Below are positions 1 to 6,985 of a DNA stretch of 9,668 nt, one piece after another. The stretch spans positions 1 through 9,668 of the forward strand of contig CAIPFW010000053.1 of NCBI GenBank assembly GCA_903864455.1, in the 5' to 3' direction. Made by a program: the position numbers and the translations under genes. The notes below the pieces were generated by a model, which was not told where the DNA came from, ran no database searches, and saw only the letters and a list, made by a program, of their open reading frames with translations. Position 1 is the stretch's first letter. The number at the start of each line of letters is the position of its first letter. The stretch is from an uncultured Anaplasmataceae bacterium (lineage in GTDB: Bacteria > Pseudomonadota > Alphaproteobacteria > Rickettsiales > CAIPFW01).

Positions 1-57
1 AGTATTTCAATTCCCGCTGAATTTGTATTAAACTTATTCTAACTCATTTAATTAATA

Positions 58-253
58 ATGAAAAGAATAACGTGCGATTCAGATCTTACAGATAGTCAGT
101 GAGAATTGATAAATAATCTCATTCCAATCACCTAAAGATTTTCCTCATTGGAAAGTCGTTTATTCTTTTTTCTCAAGATATAGAGATAAAGGAGCATGGA
201 AAAACATTATGGATAAATTAGTTAGAAATGCGCCAGGGGAAAAAAAATCATAA
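58..253 (+). pseudogene. IS5-type transposase N-terminal remnant
   Basis: This is a broken insertion-sequence transposase. From ATG 58 the reading gives MKRITCDSDLTDSQ, a TGA at 100-102 where the family has Trp (SQW), then ELINNLIPIT. This is the usual N-terminal 'SDLTDxQWxLIxxLIP' of IS5-family (IS427/IS1031-like) transposases. The reading then moves one frame, at about 131, and continues PKDFPHWKVVYSFFSRYRD and KGAWKNIMDKL to a TAA at 251. This matches the next conserved block (LPxxFPxWxxVYxxFxRWxxxGxW). The stretch normally between the two blocks (GRPR...TGCQW) is missing, so an internal deletion accompanies the nonsense change. The DDE catalytic region is absent. Family assignment rests on motif recall; the fragment is certainly non-functional. 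Confidence 0.75.
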
Positions 254-306
254 CTGAATACGTTGTAGATTTCCAAACTAGGCACTGTTAACAAACTTCT
301 TCACAA

Positions 307-473
307 TAAACCCATTGCGTTTGTTTTACATTTAAAACTCAAAGAGCGCGTGAAAATAAATCGCATTTAAATTGCTTTACAGAAGGAAATCGAAGTGAGT
401 TTGAAGTTTTTATCGTCCGAAAATCGATAAAAATACGGAATTTTAAAGTTTTATGAGAAATGCAATGGGTTTA
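307..473 (+). repeat. Inverted-repeat (MITE-like) element, copy 1
   Basis: This 167-bp unit starts TAAACCCATTGC and ends GCAATGGGTTTA: a perfect 12-bp terminal inverted repeat, 15 of 16 if extended. A second copy lies in opposite orientation at 5262-5432 and is near-identical. The copies differ at a few single bases, around a short variable patch (near 363-371 here), and in the length of a T run. Internally TTTTTATCG and CGATAAAAA form a 9-bp stem around a 9-nt loop (about 409-435). The termini begin and end in TA, so a TA target duplication is possible but cannot be separated from the repeat itself. No ORF of note is present, which fits a non-autonomous element. It lies between the transposase remnant and the 3' end of purH. 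Confidence 0.85.
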
Positions 474-526
474 TAGATCATTGTAGCGATTGGTACGATA
501 GACCTCTCGTCGTTTTCAAAAATTAA

Positions 527-2134
527 TCAGTGCTTAAAAACTCTTTGACCCGTAAAAATCATTGAAATATTATGCTTATTGGCATAATCAATCACCTCTT
601 GATCTCTCATAGATCCTCCAGGTTGAATGACTAATTTGATTTGTGCTTCTATAGCAATCTCCAAACTATCAGCAAAAGGCAAGAACCCATCAGATGCCAT
701 TACTAAATTGGTATAATCATGATTGTGATATTCTCCCAAAGCTTGCATCGAGATTTCTAAGCCATCATTCTTCAAGTCAGTCGATGTTTGAGAATTTTCT
801 TTTGCGGAATTCAACCTATCCATCGCAATTCTAGCACTTTGAACTCTGCTCGTTTGCCCTGGGCCTATTGCAACAGCAATCTCATTTGTAGCAAAAACAA
901 TAGCGTTTGATTTCACATGTTTCGACACTTTGTATGCGAAATTTGCATCACGCATCAAATCATCGCTTGGTTTTTGATTTGTTACGCATTTCCAATTTTC
1001 CTCGTTTAATGAATAATGTGTATCTTGAATCAAAACGCCTCCTAAAGCTGGTTTAAAATCAATATCATTTGAAATTTTCTTAATATCATCAAAAATGATC
1101 ACTCGGAGATTTGGCTTTGTAGCAAAAACTTGCATCGCTTCCTCGCTTATATTTGGCGCAATAACAACTTCAGTAAAAATTTTTATAATTTCTTGAGCCG
1201 TACATCCATCAATCTCAACATTTGATGCAACAATTCCACCAAAACTACTCTCTCTATCGGCTAAAATAGCTTTTCTATATGCATCAAAAGTATTTTTTCC
1301 TGTAGCTACGCAGCAAGGATTGTTATGTTTTACGATTACAATCGTTGGTCTTTTAAACTCATAACACAAATGAATCGCAGCATGAGAATCCAATATATTA
1401 TTATAGCTCAGCTCTTTTCCTGAAAGTTGAGTGAAGTGAATTGAATCATTTGAAGCTAATGTTTGAAAAGTTGCATTCTGATTAGGATTTTCACCATAAC
1501 GCATATGAATTGAATGATTTCCAAATTTCAATAAATTTGAATTGGGAAATGAATTATCATTCGCACTATTATTTGATTTTACAAACCAATCATGAATCAT
1601 AGAATCATAGTTCACGCTATATTGAAAAGCTTTTTCAGCCAATTTTCTTCGAAATTCTAATGATGTAGAACCATTATTTTTTTCTAATTCATCTATTAAA
1701 AGCTCATAATCACTATTGTTTGTTATCACTATCAAATCATTAAAATTCTTCGCTGCGGCTCTTATCAACGCAGATCCACCAATATCAATTTTTTCAACAG
1801 ATGGCTGACTTTTAAAGTCATATAAATCCACGATCACTAAATCAATAAATTTTGCTTCCACTTCTTTGAGTTGCGACGAATGTTTCTCATCATCGCTTTT
1901 TGCTAAAATTCCTGCAAAAATCAATGGATTTAAAGTTTTTACTCGCCCGTCAAGAATTTCTGGGAATTTTGTATAATCACTGATTTGAATCGAATTTATA
2001 TTATTTTTATTGAGAAAAGCATGAGTTCCGTCACTCGCCAAAATCTCTACGCCATATGTTTTTAATAATTCTCCAACTCTCAATAACCCATCTTTATTCG
2101 CTACTGAAATTAAAGCTCGTTGTATTTTTTTCAT
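527..2134 (-). CDS. purH: Bifunctional AICAR formyltransferase / IMP cyclohydrolase PurH
   Basis: PurH carries out the last two steps of de novo purine synthesis in the cytosol: AICAR plus 10-formyl-THF gives FAICAR, then ring closure gives IMP. The N-terminal cyclohydrolase (MGS-like) domain shows ILASDGTHAF (31-40), RVKTLNPLIFAGILA (64-78) and IDIGGSALIRAAAKN (116-130). The transformylase part shows MRYGENPNQ (211-219), KELSYNNILDSHAA, and VKHNNPCC with the catalytic Lys269-His270. Later blocks are SSFGGIVASN, IGPGQTSRVQSARIA and QPGGSMRDQEVI. The C-terminus FTGQRVFKH matches the usual family end, so the TGA stop is genuine. At 535 residues it is full length; about 440-475 look longer than usual before the VMASDGFLPF block. 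A weak GAG precedes ATG 2134. It sits 76 bp behind sdaA on the same strand. Confidence 0.97.
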   Translation of the reverse strand: MKKIQRALISVANKDGLLRVGELLKTYGVEILASDGTHAFLNKNNINSIQISDYTKFPEILDGRVKTLNPLIFAGILAKSDDEKHSSQLKEVEAKFIDLVIVDLYDFKSQPSVEKIDIGGSALIRAAAKNFNDLIVITNNSDYELLIDELEKNNGSTSLEFRRKLAEKAFQYSVNYDSMIHDWFVKSNNSANDNSFPNSNLLKFGNHSIHMRYGENPNQNATFQTLASNDSIHFTQLSGKELSYNNILDSHAAIHLCYEFKRPTIVIVKHNNPCCVATGKNTFDAYRKAILADRESSFGGIVASNVEIDGCTAQEIIKIFTEVVIAPNISEEAMQVFATKPNLRVIIFDDIKKISNDIDFKPALGGVLIQDTHYSLNEENWKCVTNQKPSDDLMRDANFAYKVSKHVKSNAIVFATNEIAVAIGPGQTSRVQSARIAMDRLNSAKENSQTSTDLKNDGLEISMQALGEYHNHDYTNLVMASDGFLPFADSLEIAIEAQIKLVIQPGGSMRDQEVIDYANKHNISMIFTGQRVFKH

Positions 2135-2210
2135 ATATATCTCATTATTTATACGAGAATTATAAGATATATTCAGATATTTTAATAGTGAGGAAAATCA
2201 ATTTTACATT

Positions 2211-3638
2211 TTAGCAATTCGTACAATTCACACTTACTCTCAACGCTAATCCACCCTGCGATGTTTCTTTATATTTCGAGTTCATATCATTTGCAGTTTC
2301 TAACATCGTTTTTACAACATTATCAAACGAGATAATCGCATTACTTGGGTCAGTCTTCAATGCCAATTCAGCTGCTAAAATCGCTTTTATTGCACCCATA
2401 CTATTTCTTTCTATACATGGAATTTGAACCAAGCCACCAACCGGATCGCATGTCAAGCCAAGATGATGCTCCATTGCTATTTCAGCAGCCATTATGCAAT
2501 GGGCAGGTGAGCCACCTAATGCTTCCGCTAAAGCAGCTGCAGCCATAGATGATGAAACGCCAATCTCAGCCTGACAACCACCCGCAGCAGCAGAAATAGT
2601 TGCATTTCTTTTAAAAAGCGAGCCCACAATTCCTGCCGTTAATAAAAATTTTTTTATTGTTTCTTGACAATATTCTTTTTTTATAAAAAATAAATAATAC
2701 ATCAAAACAGCAGGAATTACACCCGATGAACCATTTGTTGGCGAAGTTATAATCCTTCCAAGAGCTGCATTTACCTCATTTACAGCCAATGCGAACAAAC
2801 TGACCCATAAAAAAATTTCTCTGTTATCAGGGTCTTGTTTCGCTATACAATCCCTCCATTCTGATTGAGAATGATATTTTGAACCAAATAACAAATCTTT
2901 ATTTAAATCAAAAGCCCTTCTTTTTACATTCAACCCCCCAGGTAAAAAACCCTCTGTATGACAACCAAGATATATGCTCTCTTCCATAATACGCCAAATG
3001 TTTAGAAGCATTTTCGATATCTCATCTTCATTGTATTTATACAATTCATTTGCTTTTGAAAGCTCCCAAATCTGAAAGCTCTCTGCCGCACAATGATTCA
3101 GTAAGTCTGTCGCCGAGTGAACTTGATATGGAATTTTTTCTTCATTATCACATTGAGAATTTTGCGAGCTATCCTCCTCCTTGATTACAAACCCACCACC
3201 AATTGAATAAAAAATACTTTCTATCTGCTCTTCATTTTGTAAAGTTGCGACAAAACGCAACCCATTTGAATGAAATGGCAAAAAATCTTCGAGAAAAACA
3301 ATGTCTTTCTCGATATCGAATTCGATAATATTTCCTGCAAAATTGATTTTCTTCTCTTTTTTGAGTTGCATTATAATATTTCCAATATTATTGACATCTA
3401 TTTCCTCGGGCAACTCTCCCAATAAAGCTAAAGCTATTGCCATATCAGTTCCATGACCTTTGCCTGTCAAAGACAGCGAACCATATAAATAGACTTTAAT
3501 GCTTTTTATTTGATGTAATTTTTGTTTCTCTTGCAACTCAACAAACCATCTCTGAGTCGCTTTCCATGGACCTAGTGTATGAGAACTTGAAGGTCCGATA
3601 CCGATTTTAAACATATCAAAAACACTGATATGACTCAT
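2211..3638 (-). CDS. sdaA: L-serine ammonia-lyase (Fe-S L-serine dehydratase), single chain
   Basis: The enzyme deaminates L-serine to pyruvate and ammonia using a [4Fe-4S] cluster rather than PLP. The N-terminal beta domain begins SVFDMFKIGIGPSSSHTLGP (5-24) and carries YGSLSLTGKGHGTD (52-65) and YSIGGGFVI (144-152). The catalytic alpha domain has NEVNAALGRIITSPTNGSSG (287-306) and LGGSPAHCIMAAEIAMEHH. Cluster cysteines are C355 (GGCQAE), C397 (LTCDP) and C408 (IPCIER). Their spacing of 42 and 11 is that of the characterised Legionella enzyme. The C-terminus ends VSVNCTNC: family members often end in a Cys that reaches into the active site, and here a Cys (C472) is followed by three more residues ending in another Cys (C475). 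At 475 aa it is complete. It probably supplies pyruvate from host serine. Confidence 0.96.
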   Translation of the reverse strand: MSHISVFDMFKIGIGPSSSHTLGPWKATQRWFVELQEKQKLHQIKSIKVYLYGSLSLTGKGHGTDMAIALALLGELPEEIDVNNIGNIIMQLKKEKKINFAGNIIEFDIEKDIVFLEDFLPFHSNGLRFVATLQNEEQIESIFYSIGGGFVIKEEDSSQNSQCDNEEKIPYQVHSATDLLNHCAAESFQIWELSKANELYKYNEDEISKMLLNIWRIMEESIYLGCHTEGFLPGGLNVKRRAFDLNKDLLFGSKYHSQSEWRDCIAKQDPDNREIFLWVSLFALAVNEVNAALGRIITSPTNGSSGVIPAVLMYYLFFIKKEYCQETIKKFLLTAGIVGSLFKRNATISAAAGGCQAEIGVSSSMAAAALAEALGGSPAHCIMAAEIAMEHHLGLTCDPVGGLVQIPCIERNSMGAIKAILAAELALKTDPSNAIISFDNVVKTMLETANDMNSKYKETSQGGLALRVSVNCTNC

Positions 3639-3711
3639 ATGCGCTAGCTATAAAAAATAAATCTTAATATTGAAGATAACAAAATACAACAACTTAAGAT
3701 ATATTTAATTA

Positions 3712-5157
3712 TTATTTAATAACTTTCTCAAATTTTTCTTTTCCCCAATAGTCATAAAATTTTATTTTTTCCGTTTTATCATTTTTTAAAAATAATTCAG
3801 AAAATCCAAAACCTTTATATTGCTCTTGATCTTTAATTTTATAATCAAAAATTTTCTTATTTCTTGTCACCATAGTCGTATTGTTTAGAAACGCACCACT
3901 ATTTCCAGAAACAATTTGATACAAAGAATGATTTTTATTTTTTAATTCAAAAAACATCCCTGTATGAGTATGACCAGATAAAATCATCTTGATTTGAGGA
4001 AAAACTTTCTTGAAATCGCTATGTTGAATCGCATAATTTAAAACATAATTTATATCATGCTTTTTTAATTCACGTTCCCACGGCCTCACTTCTTTCGATA
4101 AAACCGGTCTATGAATCACTAAAATATTCTCTTTATCATTTTTTATAAACCTCGCTAATTCATTGAACTGAGAAATATATGACTTTAATTGCTCCTTCTG
4201 TTCGTCTTTGTTGATTTTTTTAAATTTTATAAGAGAATCTTCAGCTTCAGCAGAATCAACAACTAAAAATCGAAATTTTTCAAACTCTGTAGAATGTGGC
4301 TTTGTGTAAGTAGAGCATTTTCTAAAATCTCTTGAATAATCTAAAATTACAGACCATCCATCGCCACCTCTCAAGCATTTCTCATGATTCCCTCTTGTAA
4401 ACAATATTGGTTTTTTTTTAAAAAAAACTTCAGCATCATCTAAAAAGTCTACCTTCCAAGTATCCAATTTATCTCCATAGGGTCTGCCAAAACATTCCTT
4501 TTCTTTCACGCATTTTGATTTGCTGTAAAAATAGTCACCAACATGAACTACCAAATCAGCTTCATTTTTTGCAACATTTCTTGCAATCTCTGAAAATGGA
4601 TATTCGGACAAAACATTACATTTTTGCTCTAATTTGCCATCCCAAGTTATGCACCCTGTATCACCAATGATACTTATTTTATCAATTTGTGAAACTTTTG
4701 TTGAAATATTTAAATCTTTGAATTGAATTTTATGATTTTGAATATTATCAATCTCAGCTTGACAAATTTTTAATGGAAAGCTTTCATTTAAAGTATGATG
4801 TCTCTCGAATGTTTGAATTTTATTTTTATCAACGATGATAGTTGGGCATTTTTTATTTAAAGAAGCTGTGAGATATCTGAAAAATAATGAATTATCTTCT
4901 GAATATTGAACCCAATATTTTTCATAATTCTTATTATTTTTTTTTTCACAATCGCATTGCGAATCACACTTTTCATCACATTCACATTTCGCTTTTTTCT
5001 CACAATCGCATTTTGAACGACAATCACATCGTTCATCATGTTTTACAATTGTATATTTATCATTCTTTTCTCGGCATTCATTATCGCAATACGCTTTTGC
5101 ATCGAATGCATTTAAAATTGATAATAATGCTGGAACAATTAAAAGAAATTTTTTCAT
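3712..5157 (-). CDS. Secreted Cys-rich calcineurin-like (purple acid phosphatase type) metallophosphoesterase
   Basis: This is a predicted exported two-metal phosphoesterase; its substrate is unknown. Residues 1-22 form a Sec signal peptide (KK, hydrophobic FLLIVPALLSILNAF, cleavage after AKA). Residues 24-70 hold 11 Cys, four of them in CxC pairs (44/46, 50/52, 58/60, 68/70), in a Lys/Asp/Glu background. The catalytic domain follows the five-motif order of purple acid phosphatases: GDTG (165-168), GDYFY (207-211), GNHE (256-259), VIHRP (347-351) and GHTHT (395-399). All expected metal ligands are visible. Several further Cys (104, 132, 169, 180, 216, 222, 261, 281) suggest disulfides outside the cytosol. 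It lies 73 bp ahead of sdaA on the same strand. The phosphoesterase call is firm; the finer subfamily and the role (phosphate scavenging or acting on host phosphoproteins) are inference. Confidence 0.88.
   Translation of the reverse strand: MKKFLLIVPALLSILNAFDAKAYCDNECREKNDKYTIVKHDERCDCRSKCDCEKKAKCECDEKCDSQCDCEKKNNKNYEKYWVQYSEDNSLFFRYLTASLNKKCPTIIVDKNKIQTFERHHTLNESFPLKICQAEIDNIQNHKIQFKDLNISTKVSQIDKISIIGDTGCITWDGKLEQKCNVLSEYPFSEIARNVAKNEADLVVHVGDYFYSKSKCVKEKECFGRPYGDKLDTWKVDFLDDAEVFFKKKPILFTRGNHEKCLRGGDGWSVILDYSRDFRKCSTYTKPHSTEFEKFRFLVVDSAEAEDSLIKFKKINKDEQKEQLKSYISQFNELARFIKNDKENILVIHRPVLSKEVRPWERELKKHDINYVLNYAIQHSDFKKVFPQIKMILSGHTHTGMFFELKNKNHSLYQIVSGNSGAFLNNTTMVTRNKKIFDYKIKDQEQYKGFGFSELFLKNDKTEKIKFYDYWGKEKFEKVIK
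4948..5028 (-). repeat. Internal repeat coding for the CxC-rich segment
   Basis: This stretch of the phosphoesterase gene encodes residues 44-70. An 18-residue (54-bp) period is visible. On the + strand TCACAATCGCATTGCGAA (4946-4963) recurs as TCACAATCGCATTTTGAA (5000-5017). At protein level SKCDCEKK (48-55) and SQCDCEKK (66-73) are the same unit. Shorter KC-x-C variants lie between them. The pattern suggests growth of the Cys-rich segment by tandem duplication within the gene. Confidence 0.7.
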
Positions 5158-5261
5158 ACCCGTTATATAAATTACTCATTTCATTCTATTTACAAAAATT
5201 ACGAAAGTAAACTCAATATCTCTAGGACTATAAATACAAAGCAAAAAGTTTAAATTTATAT

Positions 5262-5432
5262 TAAACCCATTGCATTTCTCATAAAACTTTAAAATTCCGT
5301 ATTTTTATCGATTTTCGGACGATAAAAAAAACTTCAAACTCACTTCGATTTCCTTCTGTAAGGTGCCTTAAAATGCGATTTATTTTCACGCGCTCTTTGA
5401 GTTTTAAATATAAAACAAACGCAATGGGTTTA
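5262..5432 (-). repeat. Inverted-repeat (MITE-like) element, copy 2
   Basis: This is a second full copy of the element at 307-473, here reversed: it reads TAAACCCATTGCATTTCTC at the left and ends CAAACGCAATGGGTTTA. It is 171 bp against 167. The differences are a longer A/T run (GATAAAAAAAACTTC against GATAAAAACTTC), a changed patch (AGGTGCCTT, about 5361-5369) and one or two point changes. The same 9-bp stem with a 9-nt loop is present near the left end. It fills much of the 386-bp non-coding gap between the divergently transcribed phosphoesterase and virB9 genes. Confidence 0.85.
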
Positions 5433-5492
5433 TTAAAGAACTCAAAACAATCTTATCGATTCATCTGATGAACTAATTACTTTATTTATTTT

Positions 5493-5498
5493 TATAAT
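5493..5498 (+). promoter_or_regulatory. Candidate -10 box for virB9
   Basis: TATAAT lies 46 nt before the virB9 start, in the stretch between the repeat element and the gene. There is no convincing -35 hexamer at 16-18 bp upstream. A second possible -10, TACAAT at 5503-5508, is close by. In DNA this AT-rich a consensus -10 arises easily by chance, so this is only a candidate. Confidence 0.3.
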
Positions 5499-5543
5499 TT
5501 GTTACAATGATTTTTAAATTCAAAAATAATACAAATTTTTACA

Positions 5544-6314
5544 ATGAAAAAATTTTTAAAAATATTTTTTTTAATTCTGATTATTTCATCTTCACAAGCA
5601 TATGCAACTCAATATAGCAGAGCTATAGCGATAAATCCGCATATTCGAGTAATAAATTATAGTCCAAATGAAGTCCATTCATATACTGGTTTTTATAATT
5701 ATGTAGCTTCTATACTTTTTGAAGAGGGGGAAAAAGTCATCACAATAGCGATAGGCGATCCAACAGCTTGGCAAATCACACCAAATGGAAATAGATTATT
5801 TATAAAACCACTACAAGATCATGCAGAAACAAACGCTCTGATTATTTCGAATAGAAGAGTTTATCACTTCGCTTTGGATGCCAAGGAAGCGGGGGGACTG
5901 AATGATAAAAGTTTAGTCTTTGAAACAAGGTTTGTATATCCACAGGTTAATTTTTCTTATTCAAACGATTCTGGAGGCTCTTATATTCCTGACATCAATG
6001 AAGATCATACTCTCAATTATAATTATGTTGTTTCAGGAAATGACCTCATTAAACCAGTTAGAATTTTTGATGATGGAAGATTTACTTACCTTGAATTTAG
6101 CAATGAAACTGTGAATTTACCAGCAGTTTTCGAAGTCAATGAAAGCGGTTTCGAATCTATGATAAATATCAGAACAGTCGGAAGACACATGGTTATCGAA
6201 AAGGTTGGCTCATTATTTACACTTAGATATGATAAAGAGCACGCCTGTGTTTTCAATCAATCGAAGCCATTTAAATTAAAGAAAGAGAAGAAAAAACGCT
6301 CTTCTAAAAAATAA
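5544..6314 (+). CDS. virB9: VirB9-family type IV secretion outer-membrane-complex protein
   Basis: VirB9 proteins join VirB7 and VirB10 in the core complex spanning the envelope of a P-type (vir) type IV secretion system. Residues 1-21 form a signal peptide (cleavage near AYA/TQ). The N-terminal beta domain shows ITIAIGDPTAWQI (67-79), NRLFIKPLQDHAETNALI (83-100) and NRRVYHFAL (103-111). The C-terminal domain shows the family hallmark PVRIFDDGRFTYLEF (171-185), LPAVFEV (192-198) and VGRHMVIEKVGSLFTLR (212-228), then CVFN. Cys235 sits near the end, where some VirB9 proteins pair with VirB7. The last 16 residues carry 10 Lys/Arg, an unusual basic tail. Length 256 is normal. No other vir gene is adjacent, whereas rickettsial vir genes usually sit in small clusters with duplicated virB9. 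ATG 5544 has no Shine-Dalgarno; the signal peptide supports it. Confidence 0.9.
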   Translation: MKKFLKIFFLILIISSSQAYATQYSRAIAINPHIRVINYSPNEVHSYTGFYNYVASILFEEGEKVITIAIGDPTAWQITPNGNRLFIKPLQDHAETNALIISNRRVYHFALDAKEAGGLNDKSLVFETRFVYPQVNFSYSNDSGGSYIPDINEDHTLNYNYVVSGNDLIKPVRIFDDGRFTYLEFSNETVNLPAVFEVNESGFESMINIRTVGRHMVIEKVGSLFTLRYDKEHACVFNQSKPFKLKKEKKKRSSKK

Positions 6315-6325
6315 ATAAAACTTTA

Positions 6326-6832
6326 TTATTGAAACTCGACTTTCTCTCCTCTGCTCATATCTCCAATCAAATCTTCAACCAATCGAGCAATTTCTTTCGA
6401 GTGCTTAGTTATAATATTCGAGATATCTTTACCCGTGATTTTGTCGCTTTGAGCTAACCTTTCAACATCATCACTCACCATATTCATCAATTTATCGCTT
6501 AATTTTCCTTCTTTTTTAGAGCTTGATTTTTGTTTTGATGAGCCTTTTTTATCTTCAGAGCTATCAATCATACTATTAATTTGCTCAAAATTTTGATTCA
6601 TAATATTCGTCAGCTCGCTCTCATCAAGATTTATTTCTCCATTCTGAGTGATATTTTTTATATAATCATCAATCAAATTACTGAATTCCTTCGAATGACT
6701 ATTGATAATACCAGAAATATCTTTTTCAGTGATTTTATCGTTTTTAGCAAGTCTCTCGACATCGCCACTTATGATTTGAGTCAATTTATCATTCAAATCG
6801 CTCGTAGGATTTTTACTCACTTTACTACCCAT
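6326..6832 (-). CDS. Unrecognised modular repeat protein with N-myristoylation-like start
   Basis: I do not recognise a family. The 168-residue, charged protein has no signal peptide or membrane segment. Two 55-residue units, 13-67 and 111-165, align without gaps at 28 of 55 identities; both contain DVERLA, DKIT, KDIS and HSKE. Between them lies a half unit (about 68-90, LTNIMNQNFEQINSMID) resembling the second helix of the module, then a Ser/Lys linker (91-110). Each module looks like two amphipathic helices joined by a short turn. The protein begins MGSKVSKNP, matching the eukaryotic MGxxxS/T N-myristoylation pattern. The start is secure: an in-frame TAA stands two codons upstream and the next Met is residue 77 or 79. 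The stop codon lies 11 bp from that of the convergent virB9. A host-directed effector is a hypothesis; a structural or cytosolic protein is equally possible. Confidence 0.75.
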   Translation of the reverse strand: MGSKVSKNPTSDLNDKLTQIISGDVERLAKNDKITEKDISGIINSHSKEFSNLIDDYIKNITQNGEINLDESELTNIMNQNFEQINSMIDSSEDKKGSSKQKSSSKKEGKLSDKLMNMVSDDVERLAQSDKITGKDISNIITKHSKEIARLVEDLIGDMSRGEKVEFQ

Positions 6833-6876
6833 TTTTTACCAAAAAATAACTAATTAAAGTGTAATTTAAAATTATT

Positions 6877-6898
6877 AAAAAGAGATTACTTCTTAATC
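6877..6898 (-). terminator. Weak hairpin with T run downstream of tatA
   Basis: On the minus strand a 5-bp stem GATTA ... TAATC (6884-6898, 5-nt loop) with further A-T pairing potential is followed by TCTTTTT (6883-6877). It lies about 90 bp beyond the tatA stop. The stem is short and AT-rich, so it is at best a weak intrinsic terminator. The rest of the 153-bp gap 6833-6985 shows nothing else I can support. Confidence 0.25.
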
Positions 6899-6985
6899 TT
6901 TATGTTAAGCAAAAATAAAGAGCGATTTCATGAAAGAATTTGAACGTAAAGCAATCGCAATCGCAAAAATCATTTCTTTGCCAGA

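Noticed and set aside
100..529. UGA-as-tryptophan genetic code, suggested by SQ-TGA in the transposase remnant
   Set aside because: purH ends in TGA exactly at the family C-terminus and the genes use TGG for Trp; the remnant is also frameshifted, so it is decay.
2345..2548. + strand ORF inside sdaA
   Set aside because: It lies over the most conserved part of sdaA and has no independent features.
4887..5210. His/Tyr/Phe-rich + strand ORF opposite the Cys-rich segment
   Set aside because: It is the antisense of the repeated Cys-Asp/Lys codons; its repetitive look comes from the gene on the minus strand.
6581..6853. + strand ORF opposite the repeat protein
   Set aside because: Hydrophobic antisense shadow; the minus-strand protein shows duplicated, conserved modules.
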